Source: Capsicum annuum (Eukaryota > Streptophyta > Magnoliopsida > Solanales > Solanaceae). Taken from it: a DNA stretch of 64,000 nucleotides. The DNA lies in NCBI RefSeq assembly GCF_002878395.1, contig NC_061111.1:22897195-22961194 (forward strand), read 5' to 3'. Below, one piece after another: positions 11,044 to 22,990 of the stretch. Position numbers and translations under genes: made by a program. The number at the start of each line of letters is the position of its first letter. Position 1 is the stretch's first letter. The notes under the pieces were generated by a model. That model was given only the letters and a program-made list of their open reading frames with translations, was not told the DNA's origin and searched no databases.

Positions 11044-14015
11044 TGTCATGACCCAAAGCGAAGGTAATGATGACACTTATTACAGCGTACCTTGACAAGT
11101 AATTCTATCACCCAAACTGATACAAAAAGAGGAAAAGAAAGAAACATCCCAAGGTAAGGCTTCTAGAACGAAGCCGAACCATATAAGTAATCATAACAAT
11201 GTGGAAAGAACTTATCCAAAATGCCAATCATGCCCAAAACCAGGTGTCAATAGTGTAAGAACTACTAATACAATTCAGGAGTCAATTACATCAAAAAAAT
11301 AATCGAAAAGAAATAATATCTGTCTCCGAATACTAATAAAGACATTACTACTATAGAAAGATAAAGGTAAACTTCGGACACATAAATGTCCAACCGCTAC
11401 CTTGGAAGCTCCAATAATCGCACGAGTCAAGCAAATTGAGTCGCATTTGAGCTAGGACCTGCACCGAAAGGGCGCAGTAGGCATGAGTACGGTCCACTTG
11501 TACTCAGTAGGTATCATAGGCCGATCAAGCAAAGTAGTAAATAAAGAATACAAATATACACTAAGGACATGTCACCTGCAATTAGAAAATGTCCCAAAAC
11601 GGTAGCCCACACCGCTTGCACTAACAGTTCTATAATATCCATATATAATACGACAACACACAAGATAGGGATACAAATATACATAATATCACATACAAGT
11701 AGAACAAATTAGGGACCTCTATAATCAAGATCACTAAGTACAATTAAAGAAATATAGAATAATTAGACGTTAACAAGTCAAGATATAGAACAAATAGGTA
11801 GATGACAAGTCAATATGGCAATTCAAACACAACATAAACACCATATAGCGGGTGCAGTGTATATGATGATGATAATGCATGGTATTGGAACATAGCCTCA
11901 AGTTTGGCACACAACCTCAAATTTGGCACAGAACCTTAAATTTTGGCACATGACCTCAAATTTGGCACACAACCTCAAGATCATCAATATCCGCAACTCT
12001 TCTCTGGCATGATCCTTCAGAGATGGTCCATAAAATCTAATATCTGATACAAATATCCAGTATTCCAGTGTTTTTAGTATTTTCAAAGAACATACATAAC
12101 ATAAGACATAAATCAAGTACATATACATGACAACAAGTATATATAAAGCCGTAAAATGAACAAGTGAAATGATGCGTATGATGACATGAGAATGAAGATG
12201 CCGTGTTAAGAAGCATTCAGAATGAGTATTTCCACAGTCAATCAACGTGATGTATTTTTACAACCAACCACAATGTTATAATTCTACAACCACGTGAGCC
12301 AATATCCACTCATTACTTCCATTTCATCCATGAATTTCCACATGTCTCATATACTAATAAGTATGAATATATCACAATATACTAATGAAACCACATTAGG
12401 TATTTCAACAACACAATATAATTATTCACATGTATTCAAAGCAATCAATGTCACATAGGACCCCACACGATCACACATATCACATAATATCTCAATTTCG
12501 ATAATTACATCATATATAGGCCCCCACACGGGCACAACACATAGATAGATGTTTTTCATGATTAGTTACCACCCTTAACATGTATTTTGTATCATTTTTA
12601 CTATTCAGCCTAGTCTGAAAGAGTTAAGCCATAACTTACCTCAAAAGTCAAAATTGATCCGCTACACATCGAACCCAAGACCTTATTTTTCACGAATAAT
12701 CTCAAACTCTACTAAAAGTATCAAATATGAAATCTACGTATCAAGCCAAAACCAATGACAACCATATTGACTACTTTTGATTCGGGGTTAAAACGGACAC
12801 CCAAAATGGGTTTTTGAAAAAAGATGGCAAAATCTGAACTTTACTTCAAAAATATGTTCCCCATATTTTTAGGAACCTACAGCTAAAAATACAAGTTAAA
12901 TCAAGTAAAAAACGAGGTTCAAATTAAAGAAAAATTATTTTGAGCTTTACCGGGTAAAATTTTTGAAATCTGTGTTAAAATCAAGAATCAGAGTTATTTT
13001 GAAGGTTAAATTGATGAAAAACTAGTTATTATAAGATAAATATATTATTCAAGTGAAAAGAAGTAAAATTGGGGTTTAAAATAAAGCTCTAAGATTTTTT
13101 TGAGTTTTGAGAAATTAATCAAGAAATTACTAAGAAAATTGATGATTTCTTACCTTAAATCCGTAATAGAATCAAGAAATGGATGTTAATCTAGCTTTCC
13201 AAGCTCCCACAAGCTTCACTTTTAAGCTCCCTCACTATTTTAGGGTTTAATTCTCAAGAGGCAAGATGAAAAATAGGCCAAAAACTGATTTAATGGTGCA
13301 GCAAAAATCTGCACCAACAATTAAAAGAAAAAGCCGAGCAGTTTTTTTTCAAAGTCCACTCCGGACTTCGACAGGGTGCTCGGAATTCATTTTGAGTCCG
13401 ATACACACAAATGAACTATGCAACCACACTAAATTCGATGTTTTGAACACATTGGCGAAGCCGTACTTTTGAAAAAACATCATTTTTACAAAGTTGACCC
13501 CTGAAATCTGAAATTATAATTTTTCAAATCGAGGGTCGAAATGAGATTTAAAAGCCGTAAAATTATTAAAAATATGCTCACACCCTAAAATTGACATTTT
13601 GAATCTTTTGACGAATTCAGATTTTCCATTCGAGGTCGTTTCGATCAAATATGGGTCCCACACCTATATTTTTAATTTTCTAACTTTCCGATCAATAGGT
13701 CGAAATGAGCTCAGGTACATCGGAACCTGAACTAAAGGTTCACCTAGTCTTAAATCGATATTCTGGATCTACTGGCACAGTCCGTTTGGCCATCCATAGC
13801 ACAGATCAAAAGATATCCCCATAAGTCTAAAATAAGGCTCTCGAAGCCATAAAAAATCACAATATCATATAAATGATACCAAAATGCATCGAAAATTAGG
13901 CCAATCACCCCCACACCCCAAAAATACCATAATGCAATTATAAAAAGGGTTAAAATAGTCAAATCACACAAAATCATAAATTTTACATAGTTCCTCAAAT
14001 TTTTAGGTCATTACA
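11044..14015. repeat. Solo LTR, 2,972 bp, perfect TTGGG target duplication
   Basis: The segment begins TGTCATGACCC and ends GGTCATTACA, giving TG...CA ends and near-inverted terminal bases. TTGGG is found immediately outside both ends (11039-11043 and 14016-14020). No internal domain, primer site or polypurine tract is inside, so it is a solo LTR left by LTR-LTR recombination. It is not similar to the A-E LTRs beyond the termini, so it represents another gypsy family. Open frames within it (for example 11898-12245 and 13266-13472) show no family features and are treated as chance. Confidence 0.88.
11894..11977. repeat. Short tandem array inside the solo LTR
   Basis: About four copies of a ~20 bp unit, ACCTCAAATTTGGCACACA with variants, sit head to tail. 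Units differ by one to three bases. It resembles subrepeats found in LTR control regions; function unknown. Confidence 0.8.
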
Positions 14016-14039
14016 TTGGGTGGGTGAGTAGAGAGTGAG

Positions 14040-14850
14040 GTAGGGTAAGAATTATTTTTAAAATTTAATTTTTTTAAACTTAAAAAATCATTTTTTTGGG
14101 GAGGGGTATGCGGTAGGGGGTCACAGGTTAGGATGGGGTTGAGATAAGAATATTTTTAAATAATATCTTTTTAAAAAATAACTTTTTAGGAAAGGGTTGT
14201 GCCATAGGGGCGGGGTGGGGGGTTAGGGGGTGATGGGGTAGAGTAAGAATTTTCTTTTTTAAAAATAATTTTTTTAACAGATAAATATTTCTTTTAAAAA
14301 AATTTGGGAGAGATGGGGGTGGGGATGTGAGGTGTGGGGTGGTGGAGTAGGAAAGGGATGGAGGTTGAGGTAAAAGACTTTTTTCTAAAAAAAAAAGAAA
14401 TTTAAGTTTTTTAAAAAACTATCTTTTTTGGAGGATAGGATATTGTCGTATAGGGGGGTGCAGAGGGTAGAGGGAAATGGGAGTTGGGGTAGAATTTTTT
14501 TTGTAGAAATATTTATTTATTTATTTTTAAAAATTATTTCTAAAAAAATAACTTTTTGGGGAGGGATAGGGGATGCAGTGAAAGGGGGAGAGTAGGATTT
14601 TGATCGTGAGGTAAGAAAAGCTTTTTAATTTTTTAAAACATTAAAAGAATTATTTTATTTTGGGGGTGGGGAGGTGGGAGTGGGGGTTCGGGGTAGGGAA
14701 GGGGATGGGAATGAGGTGGGGTGGAGGCAAAAAAATTATAAAAAACTTTTTAAAAATAAAAATTATATATTTAATGGAGGCGGGGTGGGGGTGGGGTAAG
14801 CTTGGGGTGTAGTGGGGTTAGGGTGAGGTAAGGTGGGTCATTTTGAGAGT
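14040..14850 (+). repeat. G-rich/AT-rich minisatellite with G-quadruplex motifs
   Basis: Roughly seven degenerate units of ~100-125 bp alternate a G-rich half (TTTTGGGGAGGGG..., strongly G-biased on plus) with a T/A-rich half (TTTTTAAAAAATAA). At 14207-14237 there are five runs of four or more G separated by 1-4 bases, and further clusters at 14662-14698 and 14778-14796. These are classical G-quadruplex patterns. The array is confined to the Mutator-like element. Confidence 0.85.
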
Positions 14851-15193
14851 AAGAGGATACATTTTTGCTTGTTTTTCCTATTTTTATTAAAAAAATTATT
14901 TTTCCATTAAACGAGTTGAAGTGGAGATTGAATTGGACTCATTTGAACCCAATTTAAAAATGGGTTGAGATTTACCTAATAATAAATTATCTTGAACCCA
15001 ACCCATTAAATATTGGGTGGGTTAGACTGGTCAGCTCAATTTTGTTTCATTTTGACTCCTCTAGATTCACATATCATTTGAATGAATAGATTGGAGCTCA
15101 GTACGGTGCTCGAATAATTGTGGTATTGATTTGGTCTCTCTAGACTCTTGCTAACAAACTTTATTTTGTGAAGCGATGTAATGCATTGATTAA

Positions 15194-15298
15194 ATGGTTG
15201 GAATTGGAAATAGTGATCGAGTCAATGTCTATGCCAATCTTATCAGAGACAACCTCACAAACAATAAGGTTGGTCCGACAACCGTGAAAAATAGGTAG
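15194..15298 (+). CDS. Possible exon relic, 34 codons, unrecognised
   Basis: A short frame begins at an ATG (15194) and ends with TAG at 15296-15298, directly where the element B LTR begins. Its composition (GNSDRVNVYANLIRDNL) looks protein-like compared with its surroundings, but I recognise no family. In-frame stops lie just upstream, so if real it would be one exon of a larger gene. With the TATA-like site at 10547 it hints that the DNA flanking the Mutator-like element was once genic. Weak. Confidence 0.15.
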   Translation: MVGIGNSDRVNVYANLIRDNLTNNKVGPTTVKNR

Positions 15299-17871
15299 TT
15301 TAACAACCCGAGACTACTCTCTAGTTGTCACATGGTGCTTTGGACCACAAGTGATCCCAAGCTAACCCTTATACTGACATAACTTATGAGTAACTGAATA
15401 AAATACAAAAGTCTATAAGAAATAAGCGGAAGATACATCTTTTCTGAATATGATCAGAACAAACTATGTTAAAATGATTGCAACTCTGATTATACAAAAC
15501 AAAACTGGAATCAAATACATTAACTTCTACTGATAGTCTATAAAGCCTCTACTAGTATTGACTATAGGTAGTCGCGGCATGACCCCCAACTATCCCAAAT
15601 CAGTACGACTGACAAAAGAAATTAAAATTCTACTCGAACTATGACTGACTCGAACCCTTGAATCAAAAGGACTCATCACCTGCTGACTGGAAGCTGTAAC
15701 TGTCTGATTATGATGGTGTACTACAGCTAGTACCTACATTATCAAACAATGTAGCACATAAATGTATATGTGAATCAGTACTTTTGGAATGTACTGAGCA
15801 TGTGGGGGTGAACGCATAAGTAAAAACTGTAACTAATTTTGCATATAACTTGTAAAGAATACATGCTAAGTGTAAATGACTCACATTGGATTGAATAACT
15901 GAAAGCTGAAAATCATGAATCCTGAATAATAAAGCATACTGTATAAATCTTGTGAGCTATAACACTTAGTTCTAAAAGCTGTACTTTTACTTTTTCTATT
16001 AGTGGAATAAGTAGGACTGAAGTCAAGTCTTTTTTCAAATCATGCAAGCTAAGTGTAAAAAAGGACTCTCCTTTATCATCTGTAAACTAAAAGATGAAAA
16101 TCTCATAGCTAATGTCTTATGTAAAACAATATCTGAGTAAAATTGTGAGCCTTTACACTTAATTTCTAAAAGCTGTTCTGTTATTTTGTTTTGCGACTTA
16201 GGAATTAGGGATTTTCTTCTAAAAGCTTTTCTGTTATTCTTTTCTATTAATCAATTAAGGACATGTATGATGGAGCTAAGACTCAGGAGAGGACGGCGGG
16301 AGGAGATTCAGAGCATTTTTCTGTCTTGACAGGGTTGCATCAGGGATCGACTCTTAGCCCATTTTTGTTTGATTGGTTATGGATGTGCTGACGTGACATA
16401 TTTAAGGAGAGGTGCCTTGGTGTATGCTTTTTGCGGATGATATAGTATTTATTGATGAGACGCGAGGCGATATGAATGATAAATTAGAGGTTTGGAGATA
16501 AACCCTTGAGTCTAAAGGGTTCAGGAAGTACTAGCAAGACAGAGTAAATGGAATACAAGTTTAATGACATGAGGCAGGAAAAAGAGGTGGTAGTTAGGTT
16601 GGATTCCCATGTTGTTTGTAAGAGGGATAGTTTTAAGTATCTCGGGTCCATGATTTAGGGGAATGGAGAGATTGATGAGGATATCTCCCACCGTATTGGG
16701 GCAGGTTGGATAAAGTGGAGGCTCACCTTGGGAGTGTTGTGTGATAAGAAGGTGCCGCCTAAACTTAAAGGCAAATTCTACAGAGTGACAGTCCATCCGG
16801 CCATGCTGTATGGAGCAGAGTTTTGGCCAGTGAAGAACTCCCATATCCAAAAATTAAAGGTGGCAGAAATACGGATGTTACGTTGGATGTGTGGGCTTAC
16901 TAGGAGTGTATGATTAGGAATAAGACTATCCGAGAGAAGGTTAGAGTGGATTTAGTGGAGGACAAGATGCGGGAAATTTGGTTGAGATGGTTCGGACATG
17001 TGATGATTAGGGGCGCGGATGCCCGAGTTTATAGGTGTGAGAGGCTTTCTTTGGATAGATTCAGGTGTGGTGAAGGTAGGACAAAGAAATATTGGAGAGA
17101 GGTGATTAGACATGACATGGAGCAGTTACAACTTACTAAGGACATAACCCTAGATAGGAAGGTTTGAAGGACTCAAATTAGGATAGAAGGCTAATGCCTG
17201 TGGGTGGATCGTAGTTAGTAGTTAGGAGAGCTTTGGGGTGGGAGTATGAGGGTGGAGGTGCCTTTGGTTCATTAGCGTAGGGTATTACTGTGTGGGTATT
17301 TTATTTATGTTATTCCATCTTGTTTCATGATTTATTATGAATTTATTTGTTATTCTTTGTGTTGAGCCGGGGGTCTACCGAAAACAACCTTTCTGCCTCT
17401 CCAGAGGTAGTGGTATGAACTGCGTACAATTTACCCTCCCAGACCCTACTGTGTAGGTATACACAGGGTTTGTTTTTAGAGTTGTTGTTATTGTAGGTTT
17501 TTCTAACCGACATAAACCATGTGAGCTATCATGGAGTCCAACATCTAGTTCCCCTAAGGGGAAAACCTCACGTTGGGGAGAAGTGTCATACTCTAGACAA
17601 GGAGTATAACCTGAGCTGAGTGATCACAATTTGTATCTGCATCCATATAAATGGAAATAATTTGAATCTGTGCCTACACTGGCTTATAGTTCTGGAGTAT
17701 GTGAACTAGAACATATATCCAACTCAGTGCTAAATACTACTCCCTTTAATCTGTATGCTCATTCTGTAGGAAATCCATCTTAAAACTAGCATAAGGGTTT
17801 ATAGTGAAAACCAGTTATGCAACTATCTATTTTAAACTATATTCGAAACCAATATATGTGGATTCCATATT
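15299..17871 (-). repeat. Element B LTR, left part (interrupted)
   Basis: Part 15299-16251 is followed by the RTE LINE, then LTR sequence resumes at about 17495. That resumption reads AACCGACATAAACCATGTGAGC, also found uninterrupted at 63184 onward. The LTR breaks again at 17871, where element C entered; the reference copy at 63545-63560 reads CCATATCTTAGCTG without a break. The LTR is rich in ACTGA words. Confidence 0.8.
16252..17494 (+). mobile_element. RTE-type LINE, 5'-truncated, broken reverse transcriptase
   Basis: It begins inside the RT domain (IKDMYDGAKT) and continues with GLHQGSTLSPFLF, then after a frameshift the catalytic FADDIVF box (about 16432) and [14 protein letters not shown]. 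Two overlapping open pieces (16728-16913 and 16910-17167) give the C-terminal part: [25 protein letters not shown] and a final [19 protein letters not shown] segment. The 3' untranslated region has the GGGGGTCTACCGAAAACAACC and CTCTCCAGAGGTAG blocks and ends in GTTGTTGTTATT. Both are typical of plant RTE LINEs and the SINEs that borrow their tail. The RT would prime on nicked target DNA. Stops make it inactive. It is inserted in the element B LTR, so it is younger than B. Confidence 0.88.
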
Positions 17872-20359
17872 TGTAACGCCCCGAGTCTGCACCCTGGATG
17901 CCACAATGGTGCTTACGACTCCGAAGGACCACAAGCTTACCCATGACTGGTACCTGCTATGAGCACTGAATATTAATACTAAAATAATGTGAAAGTTAGG
18001 CTGAGGTTCCATAAGGTTCATAATCTGAATACTAATAAATTTAACAATTGATTATAACATCCAAAAACTAAATACTGTCTGAAATACTCTAGTCTGAAAA
18101 AGCCTTTAATTGAACTGTCTGAATGTGGAGTTGATGGGAAAAGCCCCCAACTAACTCCAACTAATAAAATACTAAATATACTGTAATACTAAAATAAAAG
18201 AAAATCCTCGATAGATGAGGACTCAATACTGAATCTGCTGCTGCTGACTGAGTCTAGCTAAGCGCGGTCAGGTACCTAAGCGTCCGAACCTATGATATGA
18301 GACATCATAGCACAAGAAAAGAATATACGATCAGTAGGTAGAATGTACTGGTATGCTAGATGAGGTAAGGCTAATATGCATGTGTTCATATGCATGAACA
18401 GTAACTAAGTGATATGAATATAACTGAATGAGAGTACATGGATAATTGAAGCTGTTGTAAACGCTGATTATACAATATTGTGCATATACACATCTATATT
18501 GTGTCTAAGATTTATATTGAAACTGAGTACTGAGTTCTAATAACTGAGTAACTGATATTTGAGATTACTGATAATTGAATTATTGATAACTAGGTGACTA
18601 TTTCTGACAATCCTAATTCTGTACAACTGAATTGAGTTCTATGCTGAGACTAAAACTAAAACTGTGGGAGGTAATCATCTAACCGACATGCCCTAATATC
18701 TTATAAGGGTCCAACCTATAACCCCAGATAGAAGGGTGTTAGTATCGTGCCACGAGTACTAACAAGCTGATGAGTCACCCTCTTCTGGCAGGTGCCCTAA
18801 AAAAGATTGGTGTTACCCTTAGCTGGCAGGTAAAGACCTTATCAACCCTCAAATGGTACTTTAATATCTCAACCTACGCTAGCTATGTAGTTCTGGAATG
18901 CAAGGACTGCTACAAAGGGTCACATCCTCAATTGGCAGGTGAGCCCCCATCCTTAGGTTCGCTCGGTGCTGAATCCTACTCCCAACTGAATGACACTGAT
19001 TATTAGACTGAACTAAACTGAGCTAAGCTGAGTTTAACTGGACTGACGCTGATCGTGAAGACTGATTGAATACTACTGTGGTGACGCTACTGAGTTTATT
19101 TTGTAACTACTGTGATCTAAGTAAACAACTAGATTTTTGGGTATTGAATACCCCTAGGACTCGATAGCATCAATAGAAAAACATGGCATAATCTTGAAAG
19201 CATAACATTTGTTACTTGTTAACAATGCATTCATTTAGAAATTTTGTCAAACACTTGAGAGGCATGAACTTATACATTAATGGGACCATATGATAACATG
19301 TCATGATTTCCCTATTCGATTTACATAGGCATTCTATCAAACACTTGGGGAGCCTAATTAATGTACATGATAATGGTCAACACATAAACATCATGAAAAC
19401 AACACTCAACTTGCAATTTTCAAGGGTTTAACATGAGGATCACATAATTCAACACACATACTATTTTAATTTCATGAAACTTATAGTTAATCATGGATTG
19501 AAACCCAAACAACATCACAAACATTAGTACAATCTAATTTAAGCATGGAAATCATGAATCTGAAAACTTGTATTTATAAAAAGGGTTCTTGGACTCCATG
19601 GGTGGTAGGGGCCCATGGATGAACACCTAACATACCTGAGAAGATGAGTTCTTGAAGTTTCTTGGTGGATTTCTTGAGAATTGCTCTTGATTTTGAAGGT
19701 CAGGGTTTTCTATTTTGAGAGAAAGATCTTGATTTGAGAGGAATTGAGTAAATAATGATTTAACTAGGTTGTTAATCCCATTTTTCGGCTGATTAGGTGA
19801 CGGAAAAGACCAAAATGTCCTTGAAATAATTTAAATTTGCATTATTAGAATTCTTGATTTTGGCCTTCACCACAACGCGGTGGCATCGCAGTGAGCCACT
19901 GGAAGTTTAGATGAAACTGTTTAAAAATGAACATTTGCAAAACTGGACCTCAGCGCAACACGGTGGAATCGCATTGCATCACTGGAAATTGATAATTTTG
20001 AACTGGAAGTATGGAGCGACGTGGCGCCATCACGGTGACATATTGGAAAAAAATGAGTGGGAACTGAAACTTTACCGCGACACTATGGAATTGTGGTGAT
20101 TCACTGGAAACTAGCAAATTCCATTTGTCCTGTTACTGCAATGCGATGAGATTGCAGAGCGTGACTGCTGAAAATAAATCGCCATAACTTCTTACCTGAT
20201 TATTGGATTAAGGCAAATTTTATATCGTTGGAAAGCTGACTGAATTTCCTACACAATGGTTGGTCTTAAGCTGGAAAATTTTGAGTTTTTTGAAAGTTTT
20301 AAGTAGTAATTCTTGTGTATTGAGAGCTAAACTGAGCTAGGAAAATATGAGGTATTACA
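17872..20359 (-). repeat. Element C LTR 1 (sense 3' LTR, 2,488 bp)
   Basis: Plus ends are TGTAACGCCCCGAG and GGTATTACA. GC-rich subrepeats containing GCGG/ATCGC...CACTGGAA occur at about 19866-20165, in the sense-upstream (U3) part. A donor-like CTCAG|GTATGTTAG follows (intron G at 19635). Next to the sense start lies a purine-rich CCAAGAGGAAGATAT polypurine tract (20360-20374). Confidence 0.9.
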
Positions 20360-22990
20360 ATATCTTCCTCTTGGAAACATTCATCCTTGAATGAGACTGA
20401 TTATGCTGAGAATACTGATAGATTGAGTTTACATAATATGCTCAACTAAATCATGATTACATGACTGAAACTACTGATAAACTGAGTTTTCATACTGAAC
20501 ATGCATAACTGAAGCATGAGTACATGGCTGAACTGATTCATGAATTTGAATGCATGACTGTCATGAGGATAATATGCAACTTTGTGAAGGTAAATGATCA
20601 TGGAACTGAGTAAATCTAAGGAAGACCATTACCTCTAGCTGATGATGAACCTGAGATCATTTCCTGAACATGTATGAACGGGAACATGAGAACATAATTG
20701 AGTCTGAAATATGATACATAAACTGAATATCATAAACTGAACTGATTCCTTGAATACATACCATGACATGGGAAAGGTCATATGACTGAGATTGAAATGA
20801 GAGAGTCAACTTATGAGTACCCATTACTTCAAATTGGATCTTTTTATGCGAAGAGAAAGTGGAAGGTTTAGGACATGAAAGATCGGGGGATTATAGTGCA
20901 TCCCTCCATTGGGATATTATGTCCCCTAAAGGATACTGACTTGGCTGTGATACTGAGGAAAGGCTAAGACGATGCATGGGGCACCTACGAACTAAATCAT
21001 GACTGAATATCTGGGATATGAAACTGAGGCATGGTACATAAACTGAGCTGAACTCACAACTACCAGGATTCTCCATCTTGGAATAGTCATATGCATGAGA
21101 CTTCAAACAGTACAACTAGATGGAAATATGGGAAACCATACGAATTCTCCTCTTGACTGCTAAACTGGATTGTTGGCTTTACGGACTAACTCATGCTGAA
21201 AACTTATACTCGACTGGAGCATTTCTTTGACACTCTTTCTATAAATTTCTAATGACTTTAGGGAGCAAGAAATATTGGCATGGTCTGAACAAGACATCTA
21301 AATAAGAAATCACAACATGGCTAAAATTCTGTAATATGGAGCAAGGCCTATGAAACATCATCTAATATAGAGTTACTAAGCCTTATGCATTATAACTACT
21401 AATTGTAAGCTTATCCACGTTTCTCTTTTATTCCCTTCACTATAATTTCTACTTCAACACTGCATTTCACTTGAGGCTACTGGAAATATTCACATGGGCA
21501 TTGATAACTCTACCTAATGAGGTCTGACTTGGACTGAATTCTCCCACTATGTTCAAGCCTACAAAAATATATGAAATACGCACATAACACTGTGGTACTA
21601 GCCTAAGTTATGAATTCAATACACTCCGCATTTCATAACTTTCCATCTCTAGAATAATTCTGATTTTCCCTTTAACAACTAAATACAACCTACTACTAGC
21701 CATTTACTACAAGAAATTCATTTATAAACTTACACACTAACATGAAATGTAATCCTATTTTCATAACTACAGCCTCATGTAAAACAAGCATGCAACAATC
21801 TTTCCTTATCATGAAGCATTTACTCTCTCCCATCTAAGCAATAGCTCATCACTATATCATTTCATAAGGAGAGTTCATTAAAAGGTTAAAACATAAGGAC
21901 TTGAAGCATGAATGGACACTATATAGAACTTGACACTTAACTGAGGCCTGAGAAAAAGACTATCAATATCATGGATTTATCAAGAGATCTAAACTAAGGA
22001 TATACATGACATAATCTAAATTTAGCTGATTATCAGGAGTGCCGCATGAGTCATGGGAACTGAGCATACTGTAAAGCATGAGTGCATGAGTCATGAGCTG
22101 TATGACCTGAGTTTGGAGTTTCTGTATTCATGGAAAATGATTCATAATACTGCGTGAAGTGGAACTCCTTATACTAGGAACTATAAGCGTACATGATTTT
22201 CGATAATGTGCATGAATATGAGCTATAATCATAGAGATGACATGTAAGGCATGAGTAGATATCATGATAGCTGAAGTACAAAACTTTGCACTGAGGTAAA
22301 GATGGGTTGGGCATCATCCTCTCCCACCGCTTTTCTACATATACTGACATTACTACTAAAATCTGAAATCCTGACTGGTTACTTGTTCTACCATCTCCCC
22401 CTTAGCTTAAAGCCGTTATTCTAAGTTTGTGAACCATTTAATAAACTCTAAATCAGTCTGAAACCACTTTACTCTAGAGTCTGAGATATAATAATACTCA
22501 TAAACATTAAACTCATTCTAAAGGATTATATTTGATAATGTAAGGTCCACTGCTAGTACTTTCTTCTGATACACAACTCTTAGCTTTTTATTGGCCCAAC
22601 AATCATCATATAGCAACCTCAACACTGAATAACTTAGAATTCTCAACTCTTCTTTCTACTAGCTCAATCTTCAAAGATTCAAACATAGATTCTAATATAT
22701 AACATGAATACCCTCAAGTCTTTAATAACCATACTAATTTCATCATAGCCTACATATACTACATCCCCAACATATATTTTGAATCAACAAACTTAAATTC
22801 TTGCATTCACTGCTTCAAGGTTATTGATTTACCTTTCATACAACTAGCCCCATGAAATACAACCTGCCCAAATTCAGATAACACTATCCCAACCCTACTA
22901 CTGCTGCTAAACTCCTGGCTTCATACTTCTAACTCTGGATTATATGCTGTCATAGGACTCCAAAAAGAATCTGGAAACACTCTAACTCTT
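20360..22990 (-). repeat. Element C internal 1, non-coding block replacing pol
   Basis: About 2.6 kb lies between the LTR and the protease relic, where RT, RNase H and integrase would be in a complete relative. I find no RT, RNase H or integrase motif on either strand. The sequence is AT-rich with recurrent CATGA / ACTGA words. The same block recurs at 26573-29200 (roughly 95% identical by eye over the first 230 bp) and, more diverged, at 33800-36300 in element B. It is therefore a fixed part of this non-autonomous family and not random debris. Confidence 0.75.

Larger units (their letters stand above)
10794..15062. mobile_element. Mutator-like non-autonomous element with nested solo LTR
   Basis: The termini are imperfect inverted repeats: AGGGGTGTTAAA on the left and, reversed, AGAGGAGTCAAA on the right (9 of 12 match). 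The flanks are direct repeats TAGATTCACAT at 10783-10793 and 15062-15072. A 10-11 bp duplication fits Mutator-like elements and not the 8 bp of hAT. Subterminal regions carry GGGTTGGGT / ACCCAACCC arrays in opposite orientation. Without the solo LTR at 11044-14015 the element is about 1.3 kb, and most of that is the G-rich minisatellite. No transposase is present. The superfamily rests on duplication length alone, so hAT or another class is not excluded. Confidence 0.6.

Noticed and set aside
11898..12245. 115-codon frame with repeated Cys/Phe words
   Set aside because: Made partly of the 20 bp tandem array in the solo LTR; no domain.
14040..14850. G-rich array considered as interstitial telomere repeat
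   Set aside because: Units are GGGGTGGGG-type with ~100-125 bp period and no TTTAGGG tandem.
10794..15062. hAT classification suggested by AGGGGTG-type ends
   Set aside because: The flanking repeat is 10-11 bp and not 8 bp, so Mutator-like is preferred; kept as an alternative.
16521..16850. Minus-strand frame of 109 codons
   Set aside because: Antisense to the RTE reverse transcriptase, whose motifs on plus are unmistakable.
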